Below are positions 44,764 through 53,864 of a DNA stretch of 64,000 bases, piece by piece (position 1 is the stretch's first letter; each line of letters starts with the position of its first letter). The notes under the pieces are model-generated. The model saw nothing but the letters and a program-made list of their open reading frames with translations, did no database searches and was not told where the DNA came from. The DNA is taken from positions 37,429-101,428 of the forward strand of contig JBLWYD010000009.1 in the NCBI GenBank assembly GCA_048267165.1, written 5' to 3'. A program made the position numbers and the translations under genes. The DNA comes from PGYR01 sp048267165 (lineage in GTDB: Bacteria; Bacteroidota; Ignavibacteria; Kapaibacteriales; UBA2268).

Positions 44764-45366
44764 ATGAAAAAGATTATACTTTTATTAGTCATTTTAGTTT
44801 CAATTAATCTACTCGGAGGCGGCTTGACAATAGTAGATAGTAAAATGAGTTTCGAAGAAGCAACGAAGGGGACGAAAGCACCGAAAGAATTACTTGATTC
44901 TATAGTCCTGCTCGATGTTGTTTATTATTCGACTGACAAGAAAAAGCACCAAGGGCAGATATTAGTCCACAAGACTGTAGAGGAAGACGTGAAATACTTC
45001 TTCCAGATGGCTATGGAAGAGAAATTCCCTATTAAGCAAGTAATACCAATTGTTTCTTATGCTTGGAGCGACGATGCCTCGATGAGTGCAAATAACTCAT
45101 CAGCATTCAACTATAGATTCATAGCTGGTACTACTCGCTTGTCTAATCATTCTTTCGGTAAAGCGATAGATATTAACCCATTTTTCAATCCTGTGATATA
45201 CAAAGACCCACCAAGTACTTCACCCAAAGGTGCTAAGTATATACCTGGAAACCCCGGTGTATTCGCAGCTGATAGCCGAATAGTAAAAGAAATGAAGAAA
45301 CGTGGCTGGAGATGGGGCGGCGATTGGACTTCACTCAAAGACTACCATCACTTCGATAAGCCGTAA
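44764..45366 (+). CDS. M15-family D-alanyl-D-alanine carboxypeptidase-like peptidase
   Basis: A 200-residue secreted protein with signal peptide MKKIILLLVILVSINLLGG and the M15 zinc-ligand motifs: histidine and aspartate in SNHSFGKAIDINP and the terminal DYHHFDKP. The segment RGWRWGGDW is also typical. It probably trims peptidoglycan stem peptides in the periplasm. It stands alone, divergent from the Gfo/Idh gene. Confidence 0.86.
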   Translation: MKKIILLLVILVSINLLGGGLTIVDSKMSFEEATKGTKAPKELLDSIVLLDVVYYSTDKKKHQGQILVHKTVEEDVKYFFQMAMEEKFPIKQVIPIVSYAWSDDASMSANNSSAFNYRFIAGTTRLSNHSFGKAIDINPFFNPVIYKDPPSTSPKGAKYIPGNPGVFAADSRIVKEMKKRGWRWGGDWTSLKDYHHFDKP

Positions 45367-45377
45367 ACTTCTTAAAA

Positions 45378-45929
45378 TTATCTCAATTTTGTGGGTCTTT
45401 TATCTTCGTCTCTGATAGTTACAATTAGTGATTGAATTACTGTTTCAATCTGTTCAATTGTATTAGTATCCGTGATTTCGCTATTAGCATTCACCTTTCC
45501 TTTAGCTCCTTGTATCAGTAGCTTTGATTCCTCGGGAAGTACTGTCTCTATTGTTGTCATTATCAAGCTCAGCGACTCATAAGCCTTCTCACCCGAGGCA
45601 GCGGCTATAATCATAGCAACTGGTTTGTGCGAGAAAACAGTTGTTGATACACACCATTCTATAGCATTTTTCAAGCTACCCGGAATACTGAATACATATT
45701 CGGGAGTACAGAATATAACTCCATCTGCATCTTCTATTTTACTACGGAATTCTTTTACTTCTTTTGGTGTTTCTTCGTCTGTAGTACTAGGATTAAAATG
45801 AGGCAGTTTTTCAATTCCATCGAATACCTCTAACTCTATCTCATTCGTATATTTCGCTTTAATGTGATTTAAGATATTGCGGCTAGTTGAGTTTAGTTTT
45901 GTACTTCCAGATATGGCTAATATTTTCAT
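45378..45929 (-). CDS. NADPH-dependent FMN reductase-like flavoprotein
   Basis: A 183-residue flavodoxin-fold protein: phosphate-binding ILAISGSTKLNSTSRNIL, the FMN loop DGVIFCTPEYVFSIPGSLKNAIEWC, and PVAMIIAAASGEKAY. It belongs to the SsuE/azoreductase-like family that reduces FMN or quinones. Convergent with the M15 gene, 12 bases apart, with no visible terminator between them. Confidence 0.88.
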   Translation of the reverse strand: MKILAISGSTKLNSTSRNILNHIKAKYTNEIELEVFDGIEKLPHFNPSTTDEETPKEVKEFRSKIEDADGVIFCTPEYVFSIPGSLKNAIEWCVSTTVFSHKPVAMIIAAASGEKAYESLSLIMTTIETVLPEESKLLIQGAKGKVNANSEITDTNTIEQIETVIQSLIVTIRDEDKRPTKLR

Positions 45930-46058
45930 TTTTTTGAGTAAAAGAAGATGTAAATGAGCTATTATTTTAATGTGATGATAAAATATTGTCTAACTATAAA
46001 AAGTCATCTAAATTTCGTATATTTGTTGTAGTATTTGAATAAACTAATAATACAGAAT

Positions 46059-46907
46059 ATGAAATTCACAAAAGAACAACTGCTTCAAGCAAAGACAAGA
46101 AGAGACCTAAAGAACATAGCAAATGAGAACGGCATTCCCATATCAAAGGCCTTAAACAAACTGAAATATGAGACTACATTAGCACAATTGCAATCTGAAT
46201 TTGTTGATTTACAGAAGTGGATAGCTAAGAATAAACTAAGGGTGGCTATACTATTCGAAGGAAGAGATGCTGCCGGAAAAGGAGGTTCTATAAAGAGGTT
46301 CAAAGAGCATTTGAACCCAAGAACATCGCGTGTAGTTGCACTAACGAAACCAACAGAAGTAGAGCAGGGGCAGTGGTATTTCCGAAGGTATATCAAAGTT
46401 CTACCAAACCCCGGTGAAGTGGTTTTCTTTGACCGTAGTTGGTACAATAGAGCCGTAGTAGAGCCAGTTATGGGGTTTTGTACAAAAAAACAGTACGATA
46501 AATTTATGATGCAAGTGCCAGAATTCGAGCATTTGCTTTACGAAGACAATCATAAAATAATAAAGTTCTGGTTCTCTATTTCAAAAGGAGAACAAGCCGA
46601 AAGATTCGATGCTCGACTAAGCGACCCATTGAAAAATTGGAAATTCAGTCCAGTAGATATGAGAGGCCAAGAACTATGGGATGACTACACACATTACAAA
46701 GAGCAGATGTTTAGCAAGACCCACACTAATTTCAGTCCATGGATAATAGTGAAAGCAAATGACAAGAAACAAGCTAGATTAGAAAGTATGAGGTATATAC
46801 TATCTCAATTTGACTATGAAGGCAAAGGTAATTCAGGTATATCATTGCTTCCAGACCCGAATGTAGTAATGAGATTTAACAGAAGCGTAATTCAATTAGA
46901 TGTATAG
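46059..46907 (+). CDS. Polyphosphate kinase 2 (PPK2), copy 1
   Basis: A 282-residue PPK2 with Walker A FEGRDAAGKGGSIKR, the lid region, Walker B FFDRSWYNRAVVEPVMGFC, and FWFSISKGEQAERF. PPK2 enzymes use polyphosphate to phosphorylate nucleotides, or the reverse. The ATG at 46059 is chosen because the TTG at 46035 adds an unconserved stretch. A second PPK2 gene follows after 11 bases. Confidence 0.93.
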   Translation: MKFTKEQLLQAKTRRDLKNIANENGIPISKALNKLKYETTLAQLQSEFVDLQKWIAKNKLRVAILFEGRDAAGKGGSIKRFKEHLNPRTSRVVALTKPTEVEQGQWYFRRYIKVLPNPGEVVFFDRSWYNRAVVEPVMGFCTKKQYDKFMMQVPEFEHLLYEDNHKIIKFWFSISKGEQAERFDARLSDPLKNWKFSPVDMRGQELWDDYTHYKEQMFSKTHTNFSPWIIVKANDKKQARLESMRYILSQFDYEGKGNSGISLLPDPNVVMRFNRSVIQLDV

Positions 46908-46918
46908 GAAAGATAACA

Positions 46919-47695
46919 ATGAGTAAAATAGATTTAACAGATGAAGACGTAGAATTATTAAACTCAAAAGTGGGTTTGATGTCACTATTGAGAAGAAAGA
47001 AAACTAACTTAAAAAAATCGCTCGAAGAAGTTAAGTATGCAGTTGCCTTCAAAGAAAGACAAGAAGAATTAATTAGTCTGCAAAACTGGGTAATAAAGAA
47101 TGACAAGAAAATTGTTATCTTATTCGAAGGACGTGATGCTGCTGGTAAAGGTGGCGCAATCCGAAGAGTTACAGAACATATAAACCCTCGGCATTTCAGG
47201 ATTGTTGCCTTGAATATCCCTACTCAAGACGAGAGAAAGCAGTGGTTCTTTCAAAGATATATAACCAAATTACCCAAACCAGGTGAGATGGTACTTTTTG
47301 ATAGAAGCTGGTATAACAGAGCCGTAGTAGAGCCAGTTAATGGTTTCTGCACGGAACATGAATACAAAATATTCATGGGTCAAGTCAATGAATTTGAGAA
47401 AATGTTAGTTGAATCAGACACTTATCTTATAAAGCTTTACTTCTCGATTACTAAAGAAGAGCAAGGCAGACGATTTGAAGATATTAGAATTAATCCATCC
47501 AAAAGATGGAAGTTGACTGAAGTTGATGAGAAATCACGAGAACTGTGGGATGAATATACGACTTACAAGAAAAAAATGTTTGAAGAAACTAATACAGAAC
47601 ATGCTCCTTGGAAAGTTATAGACGCTAATAATAAACCAAAAGCACGACTTGAGGTTATCAATCATATACTTGAAACTATTCCGTATAAGGACTAG
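46919..47695 (+). CDS. Polyphosphate kinase 2 (PPK2), copy 2
   Basis: A 258-residue paralogue of the preceding gene with the same Walker A (FEGRDAAGKGGAIRR) and Walker B (LFDRSWYNRAVVEPVNGFC) and YFSITKEEQGRRF. Its N-terminus is different and shorter-coupled. The two are co-transcribed. Tandem copies may prefer different nucleotide acceptors (mono- versus diphosphates), which the sequence alone does not settle. Confidence 0.93.
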   Translation: MSKIDLTDEDVELLNSKVGLMSLLRRKKTNLKKSLEEVKYAVAFKERQEELISLQNWVIKNDKKIVILFEGRDAAGKGGAIRRVTEHINPRHFRIVALNIPTQDERKQWFFQRYITKLPKPGEMVLFDRSWYNRAVVEPVNGFCTEHEYKIFMGQVNEFEKMLVESDTYLIKLYFSITKEEQGRRFEDIRINPSKRWKLTEVDEKSRELWDEYTTYKKKMFEETNTEHAPWKVIDANNKPKARLEVINHILETIPYKD

Positions 47696-47699
47696 ATTA

Positions 47700-47873
47700 A
47701 TGGCAGCCCAAAGTAAAATATGTCCTAGTTGCCATAAAACTTTCACTTGCAATGCTAACAACATAGCACTATGCCAATGCAATGGCATCGAGTTAACTGA
47801 AGAAGTGAAGTCTAAATTAAAGAATATCTACACTGATTGCCTATGCAAAGAGTGTTTGATAAATATGAAATGA
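47700..47873 (+). CDS. Small cysteine-rich CWC-like protein
   Basis: A 57-residue protein with CPSCHKTFTCNA, LCQCNG and CLCKEC, eight cysteines in pairs that should bind zinc or another metal. The layout agrees with the Cysteine-rich CWC family. The ATG lies 5 bases after the PPK2 stop, so it is the third gene of that operon; the open frame extends upstream into ppk2 but that part is not meaningful. Function unknown. Confidence 0.78.
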   Translation: MAAQSKICPSCHKTFTCNANNIALCQCNGIELTEEVKSKLKNIYTDCLCKECLINMK

Positions 47874-47893
47874 CTTGGGATTATTTATAAGGG

Positions 47894-48901
47894 TTAATAC
47901 GTTTTAGTGCCACGTATCAGGATTGTTCCGTATTCTGTAACCAAATTATCAACTTTCTGGAATCCAGCCTCTTTGAGCATAATCCAATAATCGTTCTCAG
48001 AGAATGTATTTCCCTTTTCGGTGTGTAATTTCAGATTGAGTGAGTACATAACACTATGCAGTGGAGCAGTTCTATCATTATTGATAAAGTTCTCGTGGAT
48101 AATCAAACGCCCGCCCTTATTCAAAGAATTAAAACACTTGCGCATTATATCCATATTTTCCCATATCGTAAACTCTTCAAATAGGAAAGAAGCATAGATT
48201 AAATCAAAGTTAGACTCGTACTCATCATCTTTTATAATTCCTGCTTGGAATCTGTATTTATCAGTGTTAAGATTAGCTTGTTCTAGATATTTTTCAGTAA
48301 TTGGAATTACTTTAGGATAATCAAGTAAAACTACTTCCATTTCTGGATTTCGCTTCATGAATTCTATACTATACATACCCGAGCCACATCCCAAATCCAT
48401 CATTTTTTTGACATTATTGAGGGTTATCGCTTTTGAAACGCCTTCGGCTTCGTGGTTATATGAGCGATGTACGGAGTCAACATAAGCTTCTACAAACTCA
48501 TCTGACCTTTCCATATACAAATTTTTATAGATAGATTTCCCTGAACGTACCACTTCTGTTAGTTTACCCCAGCTTTCCCAATTTAGGTTCATGTGAAGCA
48601 ATGAGCCAAGATAATCGGGGCTTGCCTTATCCAAAAAACGAATACTATCGTTCGTATTTTTGTAATGGTACCTGTACTTTGTTGTAAAGCCAAGAGCAGT
48701 CAATGAGTTAAGTAATCTTTCAGTTGTATCTTCATCAGTTTTCAGTTCAAACGATACATCTTTTGCTGTAAGTTCGCGACTACCTAATAGAGAAAATACC
48801 CCTAGCTCAATTGCTGTTAGAAGTATCTTACTTTGTCTGAAAGCACTTGCTACGGTTAGTATGTGTGCTTCTGAAAATTTTCCTTTATCTACTTTCGCCA
48901 T
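47894..48901 (-). CDS. SAM-dependent O-methyltransferase, hydroxyneurosporene/ASMT-like
   Basis: A 335-residue family 2 O-methyltransferase: an N-terminal winged-helix dimerisation domain (SKILLTAIELGVFSLLG, LKTDEDTTERLLNSLTALG) and a C-terminal SAM domain (MMDLGCGSGMYSIEFMKR, VVLLDYPKVIP, RLIIHENFINND). It methylates a hydroxyl on a small molecule that the sequence does not identify. The ATG at 48901 has AGGAAGGG just upstream and is preferred to the ORF start at 48967. Confidence 0.87.
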   Translation of the reverse strand: MAKVDKGKFSEAHILTVASAFRQSKILLTAIELGVFSLLGSRELTAKDVSFELKTDEDTTERLLNSLTALGFTTKYRYHYKNTNDSIRFLDKASPDYLGSLLHMNLNWESWGKLTEVVRSGKSIYKNLYMERSDEFVEAYVDSVHRSYNHEAEGVSKAITLNNVKKMMDLGCGSGMYSIEFMKRNPEMEVVLLDYPKVIPITEKYLEQANLNTDKYRFQAGIIKDDEYESNFDLIYASFLFEEFTIWENMDIMRKCFNSLNKGGRLIIHENFINNDRTAPLHSVMYSLNLKLHTEKGNTFSENDYWIMLKEAGFQKVDNLVTEYGTILIRGTKTY

Positions 48902-49024
48902 TCCCTTCCTGAAAAAGTTAACCCTAGTGGTTTTAATTTGTATAAAGCGTTTTACAATTATAAGCAATTAAATATAAATCTATAACATAAAAAAGAAATA
49001 AGGTGTTTTTATTATCTTTATTGC

Positions 49025-49657
49025 TTATTTCATTACATCTTCTACTTTATTTACCTTGATTTGTAGGTTATTTCCATTAGTTCCCGATTGGAAGACAACT
49101 CTATCTAGTAATCTTCTCCAATTGCTTGTGTAATCTTTCAATGTCTTTAATCTATTGTCCGACAATGTTTTATTGGCAGCATTCACTTGGAAAATGAATT
49201 CAGTATTTCTATTGAAACGCATTGATATTTTCATTTGATTAAGTGCTTCTTTACCTTTGGCAGTTAAATCAGTACTATTTGCACCAAAAATATCTAAATC
49301 TTCTACTAATACACCGGGAGCTAAGCCAATAACTTCAAAAGTTTGACTTATTTCACTATATCCTGCGCTTGATTTTGGAGTGAATGTAGATTCTTGTCTA
49401 TATACGTTATCACCTTTGTAAGTAACCGCATAAGTTTCATTTGCTTGAAATAATTGTTCGAAAGTACCAGATCCTTCTTTTGATTTTACAACGAATTTAT
49501 TGCCAGTAGCTGGTTGGAATTCTAGCTCTATGCTAATCGGTTGTTTGGTATTAACGTCTATTACTTTCGCTTTTACCATTACCTGTTGCCCTATATCTTG
49601 AGCATTAATTCCAATAATTGCCAACAAAAATACTGCTATTAACGTTATAGATTTCAT
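49025..49657 (-). CDS. Secreted protein with carboxypeptidase-regulatory-like domain
   Basis: A 210-residue protein. Signal peptide (MKSITLIAVFLLAIIGINAQ), then a beta-sandwich (VKAKVIDVNTKQPISIELEFQ) like the CRD found in the neighbouring PD40/OmpA protein, then a region (LNQMKISMRFNRNTEFIFQVNAANKTLSDNRLKTL) with the outline of an OmpA domain but without its key D/R signature. It is divergent from the PD40/OmpA gene at 49721 and could be its partner. No named family is certain. Confidence 0.65.
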   Translation of the reverse strand: MKSITLIAVFLLAIIGINAQDIGQQVMVKAKVIDVNTKQPISIELEFQPATGNKFVVKSKEGSGTFEQLFQANETYAVTYKGDNVYRQESTFTPKSSAGYSEISQTFEVIGLAPGVLVEDLDIFGANSTDLTAKGKEALNQMKISMRFNRNTEFIFQVNAANKTLSDNRLKTLKDYTSNWRRLLDRVVFQSGTNGNNLQIKVNKVEDVMK

Positions 49658-49720
49658 AAATAAGTCCTAAGTTAGTTTTGACACAAAAAAGATTTTAAAG
49701 ATATAAAAAATTTATCTCCT

Positions 49721-51724
49721 ATGAAATTAATACGATTATTTTTTCTAATAGTTCTGTCATCGGTTATTTACGCACAGAATACTCCAGACTATCAGCTCAA
49801 TAAGCCACTATCGACCGAAAACCTCGATAGGTTGGACTCTATGATAAAAGCTAATGCCCCCGACCAAGGTGCACTTAATGCTGTAATACAAGTTTCCAAC
49901 ACTTTCAATAGAATTGGAAAAGCAATCAATGCTTTTACTTGGATGGAAAGATACACGCATTTATTCCCAGATCAAGAGCAAGCATTACAAAATAACCTGA
50001 AGCAGTATGAGAACTTAGCACTCACTCAGTACCCTGATTCCGTTAACCGAGCTTTGTATGAGAGCTATGTAGTCAAATATGCTCCTACTGAAGACGCTTA
50101 CGTGGCCTTTATGAGATATATTTCTGATGACATAAACTATGGCAGGTGGCAAGATGTTATCAATCAAATAAAGCGTTTCGCTCCCGCATTCCCTAATAAA
50201 AGGCAGCACTTAGTCGATATGATTGAAATAATAACTAGACAAGATGAAGGTTTGAGAGTAACTAATCTTGGTAATAATATCAATACTTTCGTCAATGAGT
50301 GGGACCCGAATCCAACTTCCGAAGGAACACAATTATACTTTTCGGGCAATCAACGAAGTGGTGGTCTAGGTGGCGATGATGTCTGGGTATCATCACTTGT
50401 AGATGGTATCTGGCAGACACCACAGAACCTTGGACCAAAAGTGAATGGCGCAAGAGATGAAACAATTGACAATATATCTGCAGATGGGAATACGCTAATG
50501 CTATCAGGTGATTTTATGGGTACATTCGGGTTGTTTGATATATATTCTATTGATAAAGACGGTGATGATTGGGGTGATTTATACCACTATCCTTACCCCA
50601 TTAACACAGAATATGTAGATGAAGGTGGTAATATCACAGCGGATAGAAAAGCACTACTTTTCAGCTCTGACAGACCCGGTGGAATAGGTGAATTCGTACC
50701 ACTTAATACTTATGCGAATGGTTCAATAATGGGTAACATGGATATATACCTATGCTTTATGACTGATTCGGGATGGAGCAATCCCGTAAACCTTGGAGAG
50801 ACAATAAACACACCCTATTCGGAAAGGTCACCGTATTTGCATCCCGATGGGAAATCGCTATATTTTAGCTCTGATGGACACGCTGGATTGGGAGGATTAG
50901 ACGTCTTCAAATCTGAGCGATTAGATGACACTTGGACTAATTGGTCGAAGCCAGTTAATCTGGGGAAAGAAATAAATACTATACTAAATGATTGGGGCTA
51001 TAAAATAGGAATTACTGGTGATAGTGCTTTCTTCTCAGGATTCGCTCGGACTAATGGCTATGGCCAATGGGATTTGTATTCCGTTACTCTGCCCAAAGAT
51101 GCACGCCCAGACCCAATAGTTATGATAAGCGGGACCATAACTGATAATAATGGTAACCGACTACAAGCCGATGTAGTTTGGGAAGACTTGACGACTGGGA
51201 AAGTACTAGGTACTACGAAAAGCAATATGATGAGTGGTCATTACTTTATAGCTTTGCCAGTGGGGAAAAACTACGGGTACTATGTAAAGAAAGACGGCTA
51301 TTACCCTACATCCAACAGTATAGATTTGACTAAAAGCAAGGATGGAGATAGCAAGAAAGTTGATATAGAATTAGTCTCCACCAAGGATATGAAAAGTAAA
51401 TCAAGCTCTATTACTGTCAATAATATTTTCTTCGATTTTGATTCGGCTGTACTCAAAAAAGAATCCACCTCGGAGCTAACTAGACTAGTTGATTTCGTGA
51501 ATAATAATAGTATAACGAAGATAAAAATTATAGGTCATACAGATAAAGTCGGTAGTGATGAATATAATAAGAAACTATCTCTAGACAGAGCTATTTCAGT
51601 GAAAAAGTACATAGCAAATGCACTGCCTAAATTAAAAATAGCAACACTAGGCAAAGGTGCAACTGAGCCCATAGACACAGCTGATGATTCGAAAAACAGA
51701 AGAGTAGAGATAGTTGTAGAGTAG
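49721..51724 (+). CDS. PorE-like TPR/PD40/OmpA protein
   Basis: A 667-residue protein: signal peptide (MKLIRLFFLIVLSSVIYAQ), helical TPR-like region (residues about 25-165), PD40 propeller (about 190-440; LYFSGNQRSGGLGGDDVW, LYFSSDGHAGLGGLDVF), CRD sandwich (ISGTITDNNGNRLQADVVW), and OmpA domain (NIFFDFDSAVLKKESTSEL, IGHTDKVGSDEYN, KNRRVEIVVE). The order TPR, propeller, CRD, OmpA is that of PorE, the T9SS component that tethers the machine to peptidoglycan. Unlike PorE of Porphyromonas it lacks a lipobox cysteine. It is one of three paralogues in the window, so function is likely but not proven. Confidence 0.88.
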   Translation: MKLIRLFFLIVLSSVIYAQNTPDYQLNKPLSTENLDRLDSMIKANAPDQGALNAVIQVSNTFNRIGKAINAFTWMERYTHLFPDQEQALQNNLKQYENLALTQYPDSVNRALYESYVVKYAPTEDAYVAFMRYISDDINYGRWQDVINQIKRFAPAFPNKRQHLVDMIEIITRQDEGLRVTNLGNNINTFVNEWDPNPTSEGTQLYFSGNQRSGGLGGDDVWVSSLVDGIWQTPQNLGPKVNGARDETIDNISADGNTLMLSGDFMGTFGLFDIYSIDKDGDDWGDLYHYPYPINTEYVDEGGNITADRKALLFSSDRPGGIGEFVPLNTYANGSIMGNMDIYLCFMTDSGWSNPVNLGETINTPYSERSPYLHPDGKSLYFSSDGHAGLGGLDVFKSERLDDTWTNWSKPVNLGKEINTILNDWGYKIGITGDSAFFSGFARTNGYGQWDLYSVTLPKDARPDPIVMISGTITDNNGNRLQADVVWEDLTTGKVLGTTKSNMMSGHYFIALPVGKNYGYYVKKDGYYPTSNSIDLTKSKDGDSKKVDIELVSTKDMKSKSSSITVNNIFFDFDSAVLKKESTSELTRLVDFVNNNSITKIKIIGHTDKVGSDEYNKKLSLDRAISVKKYIANALPKLKIATLGKGATEPIDTADDSKNRRVEIVVE

Positions 51725-52581
51725 TTTTAGTAATTCCCCTATTCAAACGTAATACAAAGCAAAAGAGGGCTTATCAAATAAAGCACCCAACTCTCTTAAA
51801 ATTCAAGAGGGCTTCAATTGGAATTCTTTTATTTCCCTTGACACTTCGGACATTGCGTGTCCTCTTCGTTATATTCATAATTTGAGACGTAAACAATATG
51901 CCTCTACAAGTCTGAAGCCCCCTTGTCAAAGGTGTGAGAAAAACAGTATATATTTTTTATATAATGAAGTTGTGCCATTTTAATAACGATAACGTAACAT
52001 AATGATAAACATTATTGTTCTACGATTCCTTACCCAAATTTGACTATTCTAATTATTTTTTGAATTAAGTACCCTCACTACACTTTTACGCCAACTAAGT
52101 GTAAAATAATATCCATAAGTTGTGAAACTGAAAAATAAGTTGTCAATCCTGAAGTTCTACTTCAGCAAACTAAAATATTTACTTGTAATTTAGTAAAAAT
52201 AGAAAAAATTTGTCGAATCGTAAATTTTACGTTTACACTTGGAAAAAAGTATTCAATAATTTGTCTTTGCTATTGGTTTAAAAACTCAGTTAGCATACTA
52301 TTTACGAAGTTGCGGGCTGACCGTAATAGAATTTCAAAAGATTTCGCTAAGTTGGAAATGGCTTATTAATCTACATTTATATACTTGTGCTTCTGTTATT
52401 TGAGTATCTAAATCGAAAATCGGCATTGAACTATAAGTTCAGTCAGGATGTTTTTTTTTGCGATTGCATTCTGAGTGCAAAACTATTTCAATTTATTTTT
52501 GTAAGTTTACATAGTCAGATTAAAATTTGTTCATTGTTCTATATAATTGAAAAATAACCATCACATTCTCGGAAAAACAAC
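51725..52581. other. 857-base gene-free region, largely featureless
   Basis: The first 200 bases hold degraded repeat fragments (GAGGGCTT twice; a GAGACGTAAAC...GCCTCTAC relic of the GAGACGTAT family near 51882). The rest is very AT-rich with stops in all frames. No RNA gene, riboswitch or clear operator was seen. The promoter of the T9SS pair must lie near its right end. Confidence 0.5.
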
Positions 52582-53862
52582 ATGAAAAAACTAATTCTAA
52601 GCCTAATAATAATGCTTCTAAGCAGTATTATAATAAGAAGTGCAGAGATTACTCCACTATGGAATTTAATAAATGATGTGGGTGCAGTACAAGATATGGA
52701 AATGCTATCCGGTGAGGAAGAATTCATATCTTTAGTAAGTCAAGGAGAAAATGGTCAGATACAAATTAGGAATGTAGCTGATGGTAGATTATTAAAATCA
52801 TTCACAACTTCTATTTTTCCAAATTCGAAGATAGTTTTCACCCCAGATAGTACAAAAATTATATATCTGAACAACACAAAGTGTGAAGTTAGAAATGTCG
52901 ATGATGATTTCCAATTAGTTAGAACTATTGATTTAGAAGTTTTATACACACAAATTGCCATAGACCCAATAAGACCATACGTATATGTGACAGGGGTAGA
53001 AATGCAAACTTATAATTATGAGACAGGGGAATTTGTATCAAAGTTTGAGGATTATATTTCTGATATTGATACAAGAATAGACATTTCCCGCGATGGCAAA
53101 TACCTAGCAACACTGAACAATGGTAAAGCATACCTCAAAGTATGGGATTTAGATAAAATGGAACTGATAAGAAATATAAAATTATGGGATGATAAATTAC
53201 CAGGTTTTGAATGGAGATGTGAGTCAAGAGATGTTCATTTTTCTAAATACAATAGTAATATCCTCTATTACTCAGGTCATTTCCCGAAAAAAAATAATGA
53301 TATTAGAATTAGAAATGGAATATTTTTATTTGATATAGTTCAAAACACAACTTCAGAAGATATCTTAGACGGTTCTTTAAGTGGGAGATTAGTATTTGAT
53401 TTTAAGGAGAGTAGAGTCTTAATTTATGAAGGAAATGGAATAACTTTTTTCAACCTATTGAACAAGCAAATAGAATACTCAAATTCCGCAGAACTAGAAT
53501 ATCCATTTTCAAGAAGGGTTATACTCTCTAACAAATTGGGAATTTATATTGGTTGTTCAGGGGAATACATGGGGGCTATTGTGTATGATCCGCAAACCTC
53601 AGTAGGTACAGACTATGAAGACTTTACTAGAATAACGCCAAACCCAACAACGAATTTAGTTACAGTTACTCACTTTTGTGAAGATTCATTGATGAAGTAT
53701 AGAGTTAATGATTTTGAAGGGAAATTATTAACGGAATCAAATGTTGAAAATATCCAAGATGATATAAAACTTGACTTTACAGATTACCCAAGTGGTGTGT
53801 ATTTTCTGAGTATCAATTGTAACAGCGTAGATAAAACATATAAGATTATTAAGGAAGACTAA
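52582..53862 (+). CDS. Secreted WD40-like propeller protein with T9SS sorting domain
   Basis: A 426-residue protein with signal peptide (MKKLILSLIIMLLSSIIIRSA), WD40-type blades (IQIRNVADGRLLKSF, LKVWDLDKMELIRNI), and a type A T9SS tail (RITPNPTTNLVTVTH, SGVYFLSINCNSVDKTYKI). It is two bases upstream of the ATG of a 1752-residue T9SS protein, so the two are co-expressed and probably work together at the surface. Function unknown. Confidence 0.85.
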   Translation: MKKLILSLIIMLLSSIIIRSAEITPLWNLINDVGAVQDMEMLSGEEEFISLVSQGENGQIQIRNVADGRLLKSFTTSIFPNSKIVFTPDSTKIIYLNNTKCEVRNVDDDFQLVRTIDLEVLYTQIAIDPIRPYVYVTGVEMQTYNYETGEFVSKFEDYISDIDTRIDISRDGKYLATLNNGKAYLKVWDLDKMELIRNIKLWDDKLPGFEWRCESRDVHFSKYNSNILYYSGHFPKKNNDIRIRNGIFLFDIVQNTTSEDILDGSLSGRLVFDFKESRVLIYEGNGITFFNLLNKQIEYSNSAELEYPFSRRVILSNKLGIYIGCSGEYMGAIVYDPQTSVGTDYEDFTRITPNPTTNLVTVTHFCEDSLMKYRVNDFEGKLLTESNVENIQDDIKLDFTDYPSGVYFLSINCNSVDKTYKIIKED

Positions 53863-53864
53863 TA

